Below are positions 1-10,876 of a stretch of 64,000 nt of DNA, one piece after another. The stretch is from positions 59,794,859 through 59,858,858 of the forward strand of contig OX457027.1 of the NCBI GenBank assembly GCA_949752745.1, in the 5' to 3' direction. This DNA comes from Protula sp. h YS-2021. Lineage: Eukaryota; Annelida; Polychaeta; Sabellida; Serpulidae. Below the pieces are notes generated by a model. It was given only the letters and a program-made list of their open reading frames with translations. It had not been told where the DNA came from and searched no databases. The first letter of the stretch is position 1. The number at the start of each line of letters is the position of its first letter. Both the position numbers and the translations under genes were made by a program.

Positions 1-179
1 TGACAAAATAATAACGTTAATTTGAAAAAATGCAATGAACGTGACATCACATGATGCTGCAAGCAAGTTTTAAAATAAATTAAAAACAAAACTAGACCGT
101 TTTCGCTACCAAGTTTCGAAAATTACACTTGGGGCCACAAAAAATACGATTCTAAACTTTCAAAAATCAAAATTGACCA

Positions 180-1035
180 AGAACTAGGAGACGAAGATCA
201 CCAAGGCACCTCTTACCTTACATCTTCTCTTTTAGGCCAAAACGGTCGAAAATAAACTTAAAATCGCATTACCTCTAACCCTTTCTGGAACTTCCGGTTT
301 TCGACAGTGACTATGACCGAGGAGGTCAAGGTCATTTAGGTACCTCTTACGTATCGTCATTTAGACCCAAAGGGCCGAAATTAAGCTCAAACTCACTCTA
401 TCTATAAATGCTTTCGAGACAAAGACCCACTTCCGATTTTTGACATTGACCATGGCCGAGGGGTACAGGTCACCTAGGTACTTGTTACATATCGTCTTTT
501 AGGCCCAACGGTTCAAAAATAAGCTCAAAATTGTTCAATCTCTAACCGTTTCGAGGTAATGGTCAACTGCGGGTTTTTGGCCTTGACCATTACCAAGGAG
601 GTCAAGGTCACCGAAAGATCTGTTACATATCGTCTTTTAGACTCAATGGTTCGAAACTAAGCTCTAAATCGCTCTATTTCTAATCATTTTCGAGATAATG
701 GTCAACTTCCGGTTTTTTTCTTTGACTGCTAACGAGTAGGTAAGGTCACCTAGGTACCTCTTACATAACGTCTTGTAGTCCCAAAGGGTCGAAAATAAGA
801 TGAGAATCGCTCTATCTCTAACCGTTTTCGAGATAATGGCCCACTTCCGGTTTTTTACATTGACCTTTGCCGAGAAGATCTTTTAGGCCAAAAGGGTAGA
901 AAATAAGCTGAAAATCACTCATTCTCTAAAGTTGTCGAATTAATGGCCCACTTTTGATTTTTGACATTGACCATGACCGAGGTGATCAAGGTCATCGAGG
1001 TATATCTAACCGTTTTCGAGATTATGGTCAATCAT
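180..1035. repeat. Degenerate tandem repeat, about 138 bp period
   Basis: About six diverged copies follow one another. Each contains a 'gaggtcaaggtcacc' block, then 'taggtacctcttacatatcgtc', then 'ttaggcccaaagggtcgaaaataagctc'. The recurring blocks sit near 190, 320, 457, 595, 734, 870 and 977. The last copies are shortened. I see no coding potential; short open frames here only read the repeat. Confidence 0.75.
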
Positions 1036-1575
1036 TCTCTAAGATCATGGTTAAAAAAGCGGATTTTATCACTCTTTAGCAATTGGGAAAAACCCAAACG
1101 CTGCAGCCAACTTCAGCTTGCACACACATGCTGTGATGGCTCTCGTTGTAGATAGTTGGGCGATCAATACATGTAGCTGATATGTTCCTTTAACTGTGAA
1201 AGCAAAGCATCTGCCTGCCTTTTAATGGGCGTAAGTGGCAACATTTCAATGTCCATTTTTAAATTAAATGTTAATGAATTGTTAAATGTTAAAAAAATTG
1301 CGCTGGATCAACTACACATCCTATATTATGTCTCTACTAAATTTTTTTGTCCTAGCCCTAGCAGTCTCAGAGGAGTTCACGTGACAAGGTTTTGGTGGAA
1401 AAAAGGAAACATACGGAAACACTTTTCCGAATCGCACGAAAACGATAAACTAGGGGATTCAAAATCCCGAAGTGTAACTACCAATAACTAATCGCGTTCT
1501 ATTTTTTCGTTTAATGTTAATGAATCGTTTTAATTGTTTTAAGTTTAAGTAATGACGCAAGTGATTATTAATTCT
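1036..1575. other. Unassigned stretch left of the BEL element
   Basis: AT-rich sequence with no recognisable gene. An 88-codon open frame at 1225-1491 has no recognisable motif and is probably chance. The last five bases (attct, 1571-1575) are the left copy of the target duplication of the BEL element. Confidence 0.5.
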
Positions 1576-2934
1576 TGTAGAAACCGCTACGAGCGATTTC
1601 TGTTTTATTTTTAAACGGGTTAAATAGTTGAATTTCTCTGTATTTTGGGGGCATTCAATTTCAACTTTAAATGCAGTTTTGTGACGTAATTACAGATGTT
1701 TTGATGTTATTTCTCAATCAGATTTGTAAGAACTGCCATTGCTTTAATGTATTGATGTATTTTACGACCGGATCACCTGGTGGTTTCAAAGAATCCAAGT
1801 AAATACTGCTTTCCCTCACTGATAATAACTTATTTGTTTTTGTACAAAAGATAAGACATTATGCAACAGCCTTCCGCAGCCATCAAGGGTCTCTGGGCGG
1901 AGGTTTCTATGTTTGCCATAGGGGTTATTATGTAAGTAAAACCCGTCAGATCTTTTGGTTGCCATGGTGGTCAAATTAGAGAAGTTTATCGGTCAGTGAT
2001 TTGGCTTATTGTTGTAGATTACTTTAGATACTGTGGCCAATAAGATCCCGAATTGGTGACGGGGCACGTGTTGCACTGGTCCGCCCTGGTGTAGAATTTG
2101 GGTATAAGAATATGTGATTTTGTCCCATCTGGGAGTGATTCCGAGGTAACGCTCGAGATAAAAAACACAGATAGACAGAAGGTCTAAGTCCTAAGAAGTG
2201 GACAAATTTAAGAGTCCCACAAGGGGGCAAAAATTGAAGGTTCAAACGGCGGACAAAGTACTAACGAGGTCCTAAAATGAACAAGAAGTTAAGGTCCAAA
2301 AGTGGACAATATTAAGATAAAAGAACTGGATAATTGTTACGTCCTAAAGTTGGACAGTTATTTGAGTTTGTTTATTAACAATAAGTACTGAATCTCTAAG
2401 TGGATGAATGGGTGCTTAAAGAAACACGGATTTATTTTAGAAAGTTGTAGGAGGAGCCAAAATAGTTTTCGTTACTGTTAGAAAGCTGCGTTGCGAGGAG
2501 AGGAATAAAACGGAAAATAGTTCGTTGACGCGTTGATGACCTTTATAACCAAGTTGAAGAACACGTCCATCAAGTTTTAACGCTGGTGACGTACCAGTAG
2601 GTTTTCCGTGGGGTGAACGCTTCGTTGAATTTGGGCAAGCGCACCCAGTGTGGACGAATAAGTGAATAAAGGATTCCAACGCGTCAACGAAGATTAATGT
2701 GTGACTGAATATGTGTTGTTTCAGTTACCGTTGATGACCTTTATAACCAAGTTGAAGAACACGTCCATCAAGTTTTAACGCTGGTGACGTACCAGTAGGT
2801 TTTCCGTGGGGTGAACGCTTCGTTGAATTTGGGCAAGCGCACCCAGTGTGGACGAATAAGTGAATAAAGGATTCCAACGCGTCAACGAACTATTTTCCGT
2901 TTTATTCCTCTCCTCGCAACGCAGCTTTCTAACA
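1576..2934 (+). repeat. 5' LTR of the plus-strand BEL element (rearranged)
   Basis: It matches the 3' LTR from 1576 to about 2475. It then lacks the roughly 250 bp found at 7037-7288 of the 3' LTR. In their place is an inverted copy of its own 3' end (2464-2540 is the reverse complement of about 2876-2948). Next come a truncated and a complete copy of a 199-bp unit. The LTR ends in gcagctttctaaca at 2934. Confidence 0.8.
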
Positions 2935-2948
2935 GTAACGAAAACTAT
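2464..2948. repeat. Inverted repeat of about 72 bp with 335-bp spacer
   Basis: The arm at 2464-2540 reads as the reverse complement of 2876-2948. The right arm spans the end of the LTR and the first bases after it (gtaacgaaaacta), so the left arm must be a copy of an LTR-plus-leader junction. The left edge of the inverted arm overlaps normal LTR sequence by a microhomology of about 12 nt (aaatagttttcg). Both arms are essentially identical. Confidence 0.8.
2532..2890 (+). repeat. 199-bp tandem unit in the 5' LTR (1.8 copies)
   Basis: The unit starts 'gattaatgtgtgactg' and ends 'gcgtcaacgaa'. The second copy starts at 2692; the first is truncated at its left edge. The same unit occurs twice in the 3' LTR at 7253 and 7452, so the duplication predates the split of the two LTRs. 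Each unit contains 'tgttgtttcag', which resembles a splice acceptor. Confidence 0.8.
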
Positions 2949-2975
2949 TTGTTTTGTATAAAAACGGATATTACA

Positions 2976-3204
2976 ATGGAAGATAACCCTACCGAAGAAC
3001 GGGATGCGACACGGAAAACTGCACCGAGATCCACAGAAGATGCGTTCTCCCGCCTGGCGAGTACGTTACAAGAAGCATTCAATCTCCCGAAGCCTGAGAT
3101 ACTTACCTTCGATGGACACGCCATAAATTACAACAAGTTCATTCGAAACTTCGAAACATCGATGGAATCTAGAGTGCCAGAGGACAGTGTTAAATTGAGT
3201 TACC
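2976..3204 (+). pseudogene. BEL gag, N-terminal part, before the inserted transposon
   Basis: The first ATG of the internal region (2976) opens a frame of 76 codons that matches the gag of the minus-strand BEL copy, including the shared stretch FNLPKPEILTF and the NKFIRNFE motif of Pao-type gag proteins (DUF1759-like). The frame is cut at 3204 by the short DNA transposon and resumes after 3842. The N terminus is shorter than in the minus-strand copy and lacks its charged coiled-coil leader. A TTG at 2949 is in frame upstream, but ATG 2976 is preferred. Confidence 0.75.
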
Positions 3205-3833
3205 GGGTGTAGGACATTTGACCAACCGAAATTTGACCAACCGAAATTTGACCAACTGAAATTTGACCAACCGCAATTTGACCAACCTCTTAATGAAAAA
3301 ACGGACATTTGACCAACTTCATAATTTATTGTTTTTCGTACCACTTATCTATAAAACATTAGCAATGACAAATGTTTCGACAAAAGCAACATTTAAACAG
3401 TTATAACACTGCAAGTAAAAGTACTGTCCAAATGTACCGGGATGATAGTAATATACCCTCTCAAAACTTCACATAAAACACGTACCTGAGATGACACTAA
3501 AGCTTCCACCAGGTCATGGTTTGTTTGTATAACGCCTTGTATAACGCCAGATTACGGAGATTAACGGGGCACGTGGAGCTCAACCTTATGACACTCATTG
3601 ACAGAGAGGGGATTAGCACAACATCTCTTTGATGTGAATGAGCACTTCTTTGAAATTACTTTTTCTTACGAAACCTCGAACTCCTAGATTTATAAGGTTA
3701 TGTATATCTAAAACTGAAAGTTGGTCAAATGTCAGTTTTTCCGTTAAGCGGTTGGTCAAATTGCAGTTGGTCAAATATCTGTTGGTCAAATTGTGGTTGG
3801 TCAAATTGCGGTTGGTCAAATTGTATGTGCCCC
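3205..3833. mobile_element. Element A: iteron-ended short DNA transposon in gag
   Basis: A 629-bp insertion inside the BEL gag frame, flanked by an exact 8-bp duplication gagttacc (3197-3204 and 3834-3841). Ends: GGGTGTAGGACATTTGACC on the left and, reverse-complemented, GGGGCACATACAATTTGACC on the right. Inside each end are four to six copies of a roughly 16-bp unit, ttgaccaaccgaaa on the left and its reverse complement at the right. The uninterrupted minus-strand gag supplies the empty-site comparison. It has no transposase gene. Confidence 0.9.
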
Positions 3834-3841
3834 GAGTTACC

Positions 3842-5636
3842 TGATCCAATACTGTCACGGGGAGGCGAAACGAAGTATCGAGGATTGTGTGCTGCTGGAG
3901 CCACGTGAAGGGTACAAGAGAGCGAGGGAGATTCTGCTATCTCGCTATGGCAGATCACACACGTGATTGCCAGAACGTACGTGGATAAAGTTACGCAAGG
4001 CGCGCCCATTGCAGCCGACGACGTCAAGGGACTTAGCGACTTGGCGCTCGAGATGCAGAAGCTCGAAATCAATCTCTCGCAAATGGGTTTCATGCCGGAC
4101 ATGGACAACAGTGAGAACATGCGGAAAATTGTACGCAGGTTACCTCGCTATCTACGCGAGAGGTGGGTCGACGTGGCCCAGGAAGTGAGTGACTTTGGTC
4201 GTGCGCCGAAGTTTAGCGATCTCTTAAAGTTTGTGGACAGCAGAGCGCGGGCTGCAAGCTCGATGTACGGCTTGGACCTCGTCAGTAAAGGTCACGTGAC
4301 ACAAACGGATCCTCTACTAGAAGAACCAGGAATCACGACCTTTACTACGCAAGCAAGCGCTCCCAGTACTCGAACGTGTGATTGCTGTGGCGGCAGTTGC
4401 AAGCACCTGTCAAAGTGCAGCAACTTTACAAGCGCGCCTCTGAACGTGAGACTGGCAACCGCTAGGAGGTTGAAGCGATGCTTTAATTGCTTTGGAGGAA
4501 AGCATCTGGCAAGGAGCTGCAGGAAACCAGCGGCGTGCAGCATCCCGGAGTGTCACATGAAACATCACTCGCTTTTGCACTCGTGGACAAAGGCTCCAGT
4601 ACATACAGTAAATACGCTAATGAACACGGCAGCAGACGATCGCGAGCAGAAAACGTTTTTAGGATTGATTCCGGTCAAGATCAGGGGTAATAATGGCCGT
4701 TCAGTCGTGACGTACGCTTTCCTGGACAATGGCTCTCAACAGTCATTCTGCGACGAGAAACTGCTTACGACGCTCGGTATTACGGGTCGACCCGTCACGT
4801 ATGACGTCACGACGTTGACATCACGTAACCAGAGAAACAACGGAATGGAGTGTGCGTTGGACGTTACGTCATTGCACGGGGACGGTCACGTGACACTTGA
4901 CAGCGTTTACTCCGTGAAAGACCTAGGAATCTCGACGCGATCGGCACCGAATCAGTCTGGCATTAGTCAGTACGCACATTTACGCGATCTCAACATACCT
5001 CAGATCGACGCCAAGGACGTTATGCTGCTCATCGGTGGTGACTCTGAGGCGCACATACCACTTGAAGTTCGCAGTTCGAGCGCTAAAGGGGAACCTTACG
5101 CTGTGCGCACCGTGCTAGGATGGGTTGTTCGAGGACCGTCAGGCCGCCCTAAACCGTGCAGCTCCACTGTAAACTTTGTACAAGTCGAAAGGAGCGGGTA
5201 TGACGACTCGCTGCAGAAAACTGTGGAGTCGAAGAACGCCGTTAGTGTAGATTCAGACCATCCTGGCACGGACCGCCTAACTGTTGTGACCGAGGAAGAA
5301 GGGGCGGAAACACCCGAGTGCGACCAAGGTTTATGGAGTTTTCCGATATTGATCATTGTACTGTCTTTGGTGTCCTTTATTATGTCAGGAGTATGTAAGT
5401 TAACGTGTCGGTTTGTGATGTTAGTAGATGTATGTTGGTGTCGAATGTCTGGGCTCTTTGAGGTTTGGAGGGACTTGGAGCGACGACGTGAGAAAGTGAC
5501 TGTAAGGGACGCTAGAGGAAACGTGGTTAAATGGCCACGTAATCATAAAGCGATTCAACGCATATGGTCACGTGTTGAGACGTGCTGCCAAACTGGCCAG
5601 CCAGAAGGGATTAGGCGGTTTAATGTTGATAAATAG
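3842..5636 (+). pseudogene. BEL gag C-terminal half and aspartic protease, with odd C terminus
   Basis: The gag frame resumes after the insertion. One base is missing near 3961 and shifts the frame; from GTG 3963 it is open for 557 codons. It holds the end of the Pao gag region, two cysteine/histidine knuckles (CDCCGG...C and CFNCFGGKH...C, residues about 138-185) and a retropepsin-like domain with the active-site motif DNGS near residue 254 (Pao peptidase, DUF1758-like). The match to the other BEL copy ends near residue 410. The reverse transcriptase that should follow is absent. Instead, about 100 residues with one hydrophobic segment (about 458-480) and a basic tail end the frame. A protease-only gag is consistent with trans-mobilisation, but the frame is broken upstream. 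Confidence 0.75.
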
Positions 5637-6140
5637 TTGTTTACAGATAGTTAAACACTACTCGGTGAGCAGTAATGTGTTAGTGTTTGAATTGTATGCT
5701 GTATGTTGACTAAATATATGAGTTGAAAAAATGCTTAAGTTTTTCAGAGTGTAATTTTAGGCGCAAAAGACTATGTCAAAATATCGGTCCTATTTTTTAT
5801 GAAAAAATTGGCCAAAAAAAATTGGACCCCGGCCCCATGGGCCGAGGTCCAAAAATTTTCTAAGTCCAAACGTGATTTTGCACAATTAAAATTTGACAAT
5901 TTTGCAAGTGTAACAGATTTGTTTATGTTATATGCGATGTTTGTCTGATACTGTTATTGCTTAATGCGCATCTGTTCATCTGAGATGCGCGCGCATGCGC
6001 ATCTCTACCTGATATGTATGAATGCATGTGCTTAATTGCATGTAACAAGTGGTTGTTGTTTAAGTCCGAAGACATTCGGCTGTTTCCGGCGAGGCCACTC
6101 GTTGGGTTAAGAAAATAGGGATATTTTCATGGTGGCGGAC
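5637..6140 (+). other. 3' untranslated part of the plus-strand BEL element
   Basis: No gene. At 5758-5875 it shares a block with the minus-strand element: ggcgcaaaa, then an A-rich ggccaaaaaaaa run, then a GC-rich hairpin (5824-5849), then ttttctaagtccaaac. Before the 3' LTR lies catggtggcggac, also shared with the other copy, where a polypurine tract would be expected. Confidence 0.7.
5824..5849 (+). other. Conserved GC-rich hairpin in BEL 3' region
   Basis: GGACCCCGGCCC, loop AT, then GGGCCGAGGTCC: a 12-bp stem with one mismatch. The minus-strand BEL copy has the counterpart at 29283-29309. At least one stem pair differs between copies as a compensated change (G-C here, A-T there), which suggests selection for structure in the RNA. 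Confidence 0.65.
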
Positions 6141-7694
6141 TGTAGAAACCGCTACGAGCGATTTCTGTTTTATTTTTAAACGGGTTAAATAGTTGAATTT
6201 CTCTGTATTTTGGGGGCATTCAATTTCAACTTTAAATGCAGTTTTGTGACGTAATTACAGATGTTTTGATGTTATTTCTCAATCAGATTTGTAAGAACTG
6301 CCATTGCTTTAATGTATTGATGTATTTTACGACCGGATCACCTGGTGGTTTCAAAGAATCCAAGTAAATACTGCTTTCCCTCACTGATAATAACTTATTT
6401 GTTTTTGTACAAAAGATAAGACATTATGCAACAGCCTTCCGCAGCCATCAAGGGTCTCTTGGCGGAGGTTTCTATGTTTGCCATAGGGGTTATTATGTAA
6501 GTAAAACCCGTCAGATCTTTTGGTTGCCATGGTGGTCAAATTAGAGAAATTTATCGGTCAGTGATTTGGCTTATTGTTGTAGATTCCTTTAGATACTGTA
6601 GCCAATAAGATCCCGAATTGGTGACGGGGCACGTGTTGCACTGGTCCGCCCTGGTGTAGAATTTGGGTATAAGAATATGTGATTTTGTCCCATCTGGGAG
6701 TGATTCCGAGGTAACGCTCGAGATAAAAAACACAGATAGACAGAAGGTCTAAGTCCTAAGAAGTGGACAAATTTAAGAGTCCCACAAGGGGGCAAAAATT
6801 GAAGGTTCAAACGGCGGACAAAGTACTAACGAGGTCCTAAAATGAACAAGAAGTTAAGGTCCAAAAGTGGACAATATTAAGATAAAAGAACTGGATAATT
6901 GTTACGTCCTAAAGTTGGACAGTTATTTGAGTTTGTTTATTAAGAATAAGTACTGAATCTCTAAGTGGATGAATGGGTGCTTAAAGAAACACGGGTTTAT
7001 TTTAGAAAGTTGTAGGAGGAGCCAAAATAGTTTTCGGTAAGCTATTGTTGTTTATTAATGTTGTGTTGTTGTAATCACTCACCTGTATTTTAAGAGAAAA
7101 ACGTAAAGGCCAATATTCCAGAGAATATGTCTGTACATTTCAGCGGTTTATTTCATTTGACAGCGATTTGTTTATGTATTGATACTTGTTACCTAATCGT
7201 CAGTTCAAGTGGAATTCTGGTTTAGTAAATAAGTGTCAAAGCCGTGTACCTGAGATTAATGTGTGACTGAATATGTGTTGTTTCAGTTACCGTTGATGAC
7301 CTTTATAACCAAGTTGAAGAACACGTCCATCAAGTTTTAACGCTGGTGACGTACCAGTAGGTTTTCCGTGGGGTGAACGCTTCGTTGAATTTGGGCAAGC
7401 GCACCCAGTGTGGACGAATAAGTGAATAAAGGATTCCAACGCGTCAACGAAGATTAATGTGTGACTGAATATGTGTTGTTTCAGTTACCGTTGATGACCT
7501 TTATAACCAAGTTGAAGAACACGTCCATCAAGTTTTAACGCTGGTGACGTACCAGTAGGTTTTCCGTGGGGTGAACGCTTCGTTGAATTTGGGCAAGCGC
7601 ACCCAGTGTGGACGAATAAGTGAATAAAGGATTCCAACGCGTCAACGAACTATTTTCCGTTTTATTCCTCTCCTCGCAACGCAGCTTTCTAACA
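6141..7694 (+). repeat. 3' LTR of the plus-strand BEL element
   Basis: Starts tgtagaaaccgctacgagc and ends gcagctttctaaca. It is longer than the 5' LTR because it keeps the segment 7037-7288 and two complete 199-bp units (7253 and 7452). I take it as the less rearranged version of the LTR. Confidence 0.85.
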
Positions 7695-7699
7695 ATTCT

Positions 7700-8387
7700 T
7701 GTATTCCCAACGACATCTGTTATATGTTTAATATAAAGGGAAAAGCGAAGAAAGAAATTAAGTCACTGGAAAATACAAGAAGACCGATTAGCATGAAGCA
7801 GTGTGGTAGAAATCAAGGCAAGAAGGCGGTGGCAGGAACATCTATGAATCCCTGATGAGTTGCAGCGTAAAAATTGAAACCGTTGTCATAAATATTGAGA
7901 ATAATGAGAATTATGGAGCAGTGGGCTAGGGCATTTTCTCAGTGAGTGTGTGTTCCTGAAGGAAAGGGGCGTTTTACCCTGCTCTTCCACGACCTATCTT
8001 TATAAGTACAGAACGTTGGCTTTACTCTGAATAACATGTGTTGTAATTGTGAAAACAAACATATCCACAGATACATAATTGACATTATAAAAATAACCCA
8101 GCATTGTGTTAATTTCTTAGTTTTTATAACTTATGATTTCTTTCAACCAATTATTAAAATAATAGAATAAATATAACATTATTACGGAGAGAGGAAAAAT
8201 TGCGTAAGTAACAAAGCATTACTTCAAAAACACCTCTTTACTTAATAACATTTAGCAAGGGTACTATATTAACTATGCACAATCATTGGGATCACCTGTT
8301 TTTAGCAGTTCAGCTTACTTTTATATGACGTTTTATTATTATTCTTCAATAGTCATGACAAATCTTTCGCCTTTTTACAATCGGTAG
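7700..8387. other. No gene seen
   Basis: AT-rich sequence right of the BEL element. I see no coding exon, repeat array or recognisable transposon motif. Confidence 0.5.
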
Positions 8388-8906
8388 CTAGAACCTTATT
8401 TCGCTAGCGAAATGTTAAACACTTGAAGAATTAAAACGCAAAAATACTTCATTCAATGGGTTATTTCTTGAATAATATATTGCAAACAACACAGCTCCAA
8501 TACGTCTTATAAGTCGAGTAGTGTTTGGTTTTTGTTGGCCAAAGGTTTTATTGAATGAGCAGGGAAACGCCGTGCTATCTATTTACGCGGTGCGAGCTCG
8601 CACAAAGCTCAGCAACTGTGTTCTGTGATGTACGTTAAATGCACTGCATTCACTTGCAAAAATACACTCTTTTCACACGGTGTTTTATCAAAGAAAACGA
8701 AATCGAAGACTAAAATAAAAAATGACATGCACACGTTCAGATCAAGCTCTTCATAGGTCCCAAGTTTCATGATTCTAGGGCCCATAGTGTCAGAGAAGAA
8801 GCACACAGAAAAAATCGGAAAAAGTGTCAAGAAGAAAAAAAAAGGACGAACGGCTGCTCGCACAAATTCATATAACTCTTGCAAACCAAAGGCTTGTCAA
8901 GTGTTA
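8388..8906 (-). mobile_element. Helitron-like dispersed repeat, copy 1
   Basis: Read on the minus strand, it starts aacacttgacaagcctttgg and ends with a perfect 16-bp palindrome (atttcgctagcgaaat), seven bases, then CTAG. A terminal hairpin followed by CTRR is the usual 3' end of Helitrons. A second copy in the opposite orientation at 20195-20700 is similar along its whole length. Open frames on both strands here have no recognisable domain. The 5' boundary is only where the two copies stop matching. Confidence 0.55.
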
Positions 8907-10693
8907 ATAATGTGTTTACATGTGGATATCTGGAACTTGCCAAAGTGTATAAAATTCACAAATGACATTGGCCCATTTTTTTTTATTTGTTTGTTTTTTT
9001 TTTGTTTGCTTATTTGTTTGTTTTCTTTCGTACTACTTCTTGGCATGAAATAGTTCGGTGTAGGAAGCGTAAGTTTCGCACAATAGCTGATGCTCCTCTA
9101 CTTTGTTGTGTCATTCATGTGAATGTTGAAGCCGAAAATGGAGCTTGAATTTTGCTATATGAGCACACGCAGTATACGAAATTACTGTAAAAGAACAATT
9201 TTTTGCTTGTTTTTTTCTTCTGGTTTTTATTTGATTTTATTTCCTCGACGTTTTTCTCGTATTTTCCTGATATCTGATTTATTTAACTATCTCTACCATT
9301 AACCAGTTGAATTCAACTGTGTGCGTTGTTTTCAAACGGCATAAATATGATGTAACATACAACATTCAAACTCTACGCGCTTACATCAACCGTAACGAAA
9401 TATATTTGTCCACCTTTAGCATTGATATCAACTTATACGAACTGGATATACACTCTCTGACACATTGAAATCAATTGACAAGATTTGAAAGTAGAAACAC
9501 AAACCCGTTGGAATTGAATGATTCGATTCCAAACTACCACACAAAAGCCCGTTGACATCAACCGATTTTTGCAGGAAAACCGTCGTGTTTTATATGTTTT
9601 GCACAAAGAAATATAACGACAATTGGATATAAACATTAAAAGTTGACATGAATATTCCACGTAAATGATGCTTTTAAAACAAGTAAATAAATAATAACAA
9701 GGATTAGTGCAAATTTTTTTATACCAACAATTCTTTTTGTGAAGATATTGTTTTCTGGGCGTTACAAATAATAAACGTCAGATGATAACCGGGATTAGTG
9801 TTTCGGAATAATTAATTAAGCAAGTAACATCAATAACAATACAATTCAAATATGATTTCTGACAAAAGGTTATTTCTTTAGATTGGGGGATTACCTCATT
9901 CAGATGACATATAATTTTTGCTACACTTGAAGTTTAGCTCAGACTTATTTTATAGTGAAATGTTGAGGTGAACTCACTGCAAACACTTTACTCCGTTCGT
10001 TTGAAGACATTTCAAACGAAAGTTACATCACAACATTGTATGAGAATCTGAGACATAACTTCTGTAAAACGAGAGTAAATGAACTGAAATAGCAGGAGAG
10101 AACCTGAAGAGGAGCAAGGTACTGTAAGGGCTAGATCAACTTCATTTGATTTGTTCATATATACAAATAGAAGAAAAAAAACAGCTTCATGAGATTCTAT
10201 GTCATCATATGACAGCTCTTTATTTTCCGTCTGTTTTCTTTGAGTGTCCTCCTCGCCCTCACTTTTGCCATCCTCTGTGTTTTGTCTTTTTGTCATTGAT
10301 GTAGGTTTTTACTCCCTTCTTTTTTCACGTCCTCCCCATTTTTGTTAATGTTTTTAGTACTATTATTTTTATTCTTTGGATGATCAAACAGATGTGTTTA
10401 TGCTTTGCTAAGGTAATCAAGCGCTTTCAAACAAAACGAAGGTACCTAACAACGCAATAATCACACTGAAACGTGATTAGCCAATTAATTTAAAATAAAA
10501 TTTAGAAGTAAAATTTAAATGCTTAAACGTATCAACAAGACATATTATGTTTGAATGCAAATGCTGTATGATATGACGTCTATTTTGTTATGATTTTGAC
10601 ATTTTCAAATCTTTTGTACCTTCTGTTCATAATGAAGTGTAAGGTATACTTTTATGAACGTAAATATCACACGCCGACAGCACGTACACAGTT
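8907..10693. other. No gene seen
   Basis: AT-rich, with T-rich runs near 8980-9030 and 9200. No recognisable exon, RNA gene or transposon domain. Confidence 0.45.
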
Positions 10694-10876
10694 GAAACAG
10701 TTGTCATCGAGTAAAGAATTACGACTTGGTGTCACATGCGGACAATACTAACATGAAGCAGTTGTCGTCAAACAGAGAATCGCGATTTGAAATCATATGT
10801 AGATAGAACACGCATGGAACAGTTGTAATGGGATAGAGAATTACGATTATATATCACATGTAAACAATACAAGGAT
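10694..10876. repeat. 61-bp tandem repeat, three copies
   Basis: Units start at 10694, 10755 and 10816. Each begins gaaacagttgtcatcg or a variant, continues agagaattacgattt, and ends in atcacatgtagacaatacaacat-like sequence. Copies differ at many positions, so the array is old. Confidence 0.7.

Larger units (their letters stand above)
1576..7694 (+). mobile_element. BEL/Pao LTR retrotransposon, pol-deleted, interrupted
   Basis: The element runs TG...CA, with LTRs at 1576-2934 and 6141-7694 and the 5-bp duplication attct at 1571-1575 and 7695-7699. The internal part is only about 3.2 kb. It encodes a Pao-type gag with zinc knuckles and an aspartic protease, but no reverse transcriptase, RNase H or integrase, so it is a non-autonomous deletion derivative. 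Over the shared first 895 bp the two LTRs differ at about six positions that I can count by eye, which points to a fairly recent insertion. No TGG-starting primer-binding site follows the 5' LTR end; the sequence there is gtaacgaaaac. A short DNA transposon at 3205-3833 splits gag. Confidence 0.85.

Noticed and set aside
1580..1600. Palindrome gaaaccgctacgagcgatttc at the LTR start as a fourth Helitron-like hairpin
   Set aside because: It is the start of the BEL LTR, is present at both LTRs and lacks a CTRR end.
2531..2890. The 199-bp units as a separate tandem-repeat locus
   Set aside because: The same units occur in the 3' LTR, so they are part of the BEL LTR.
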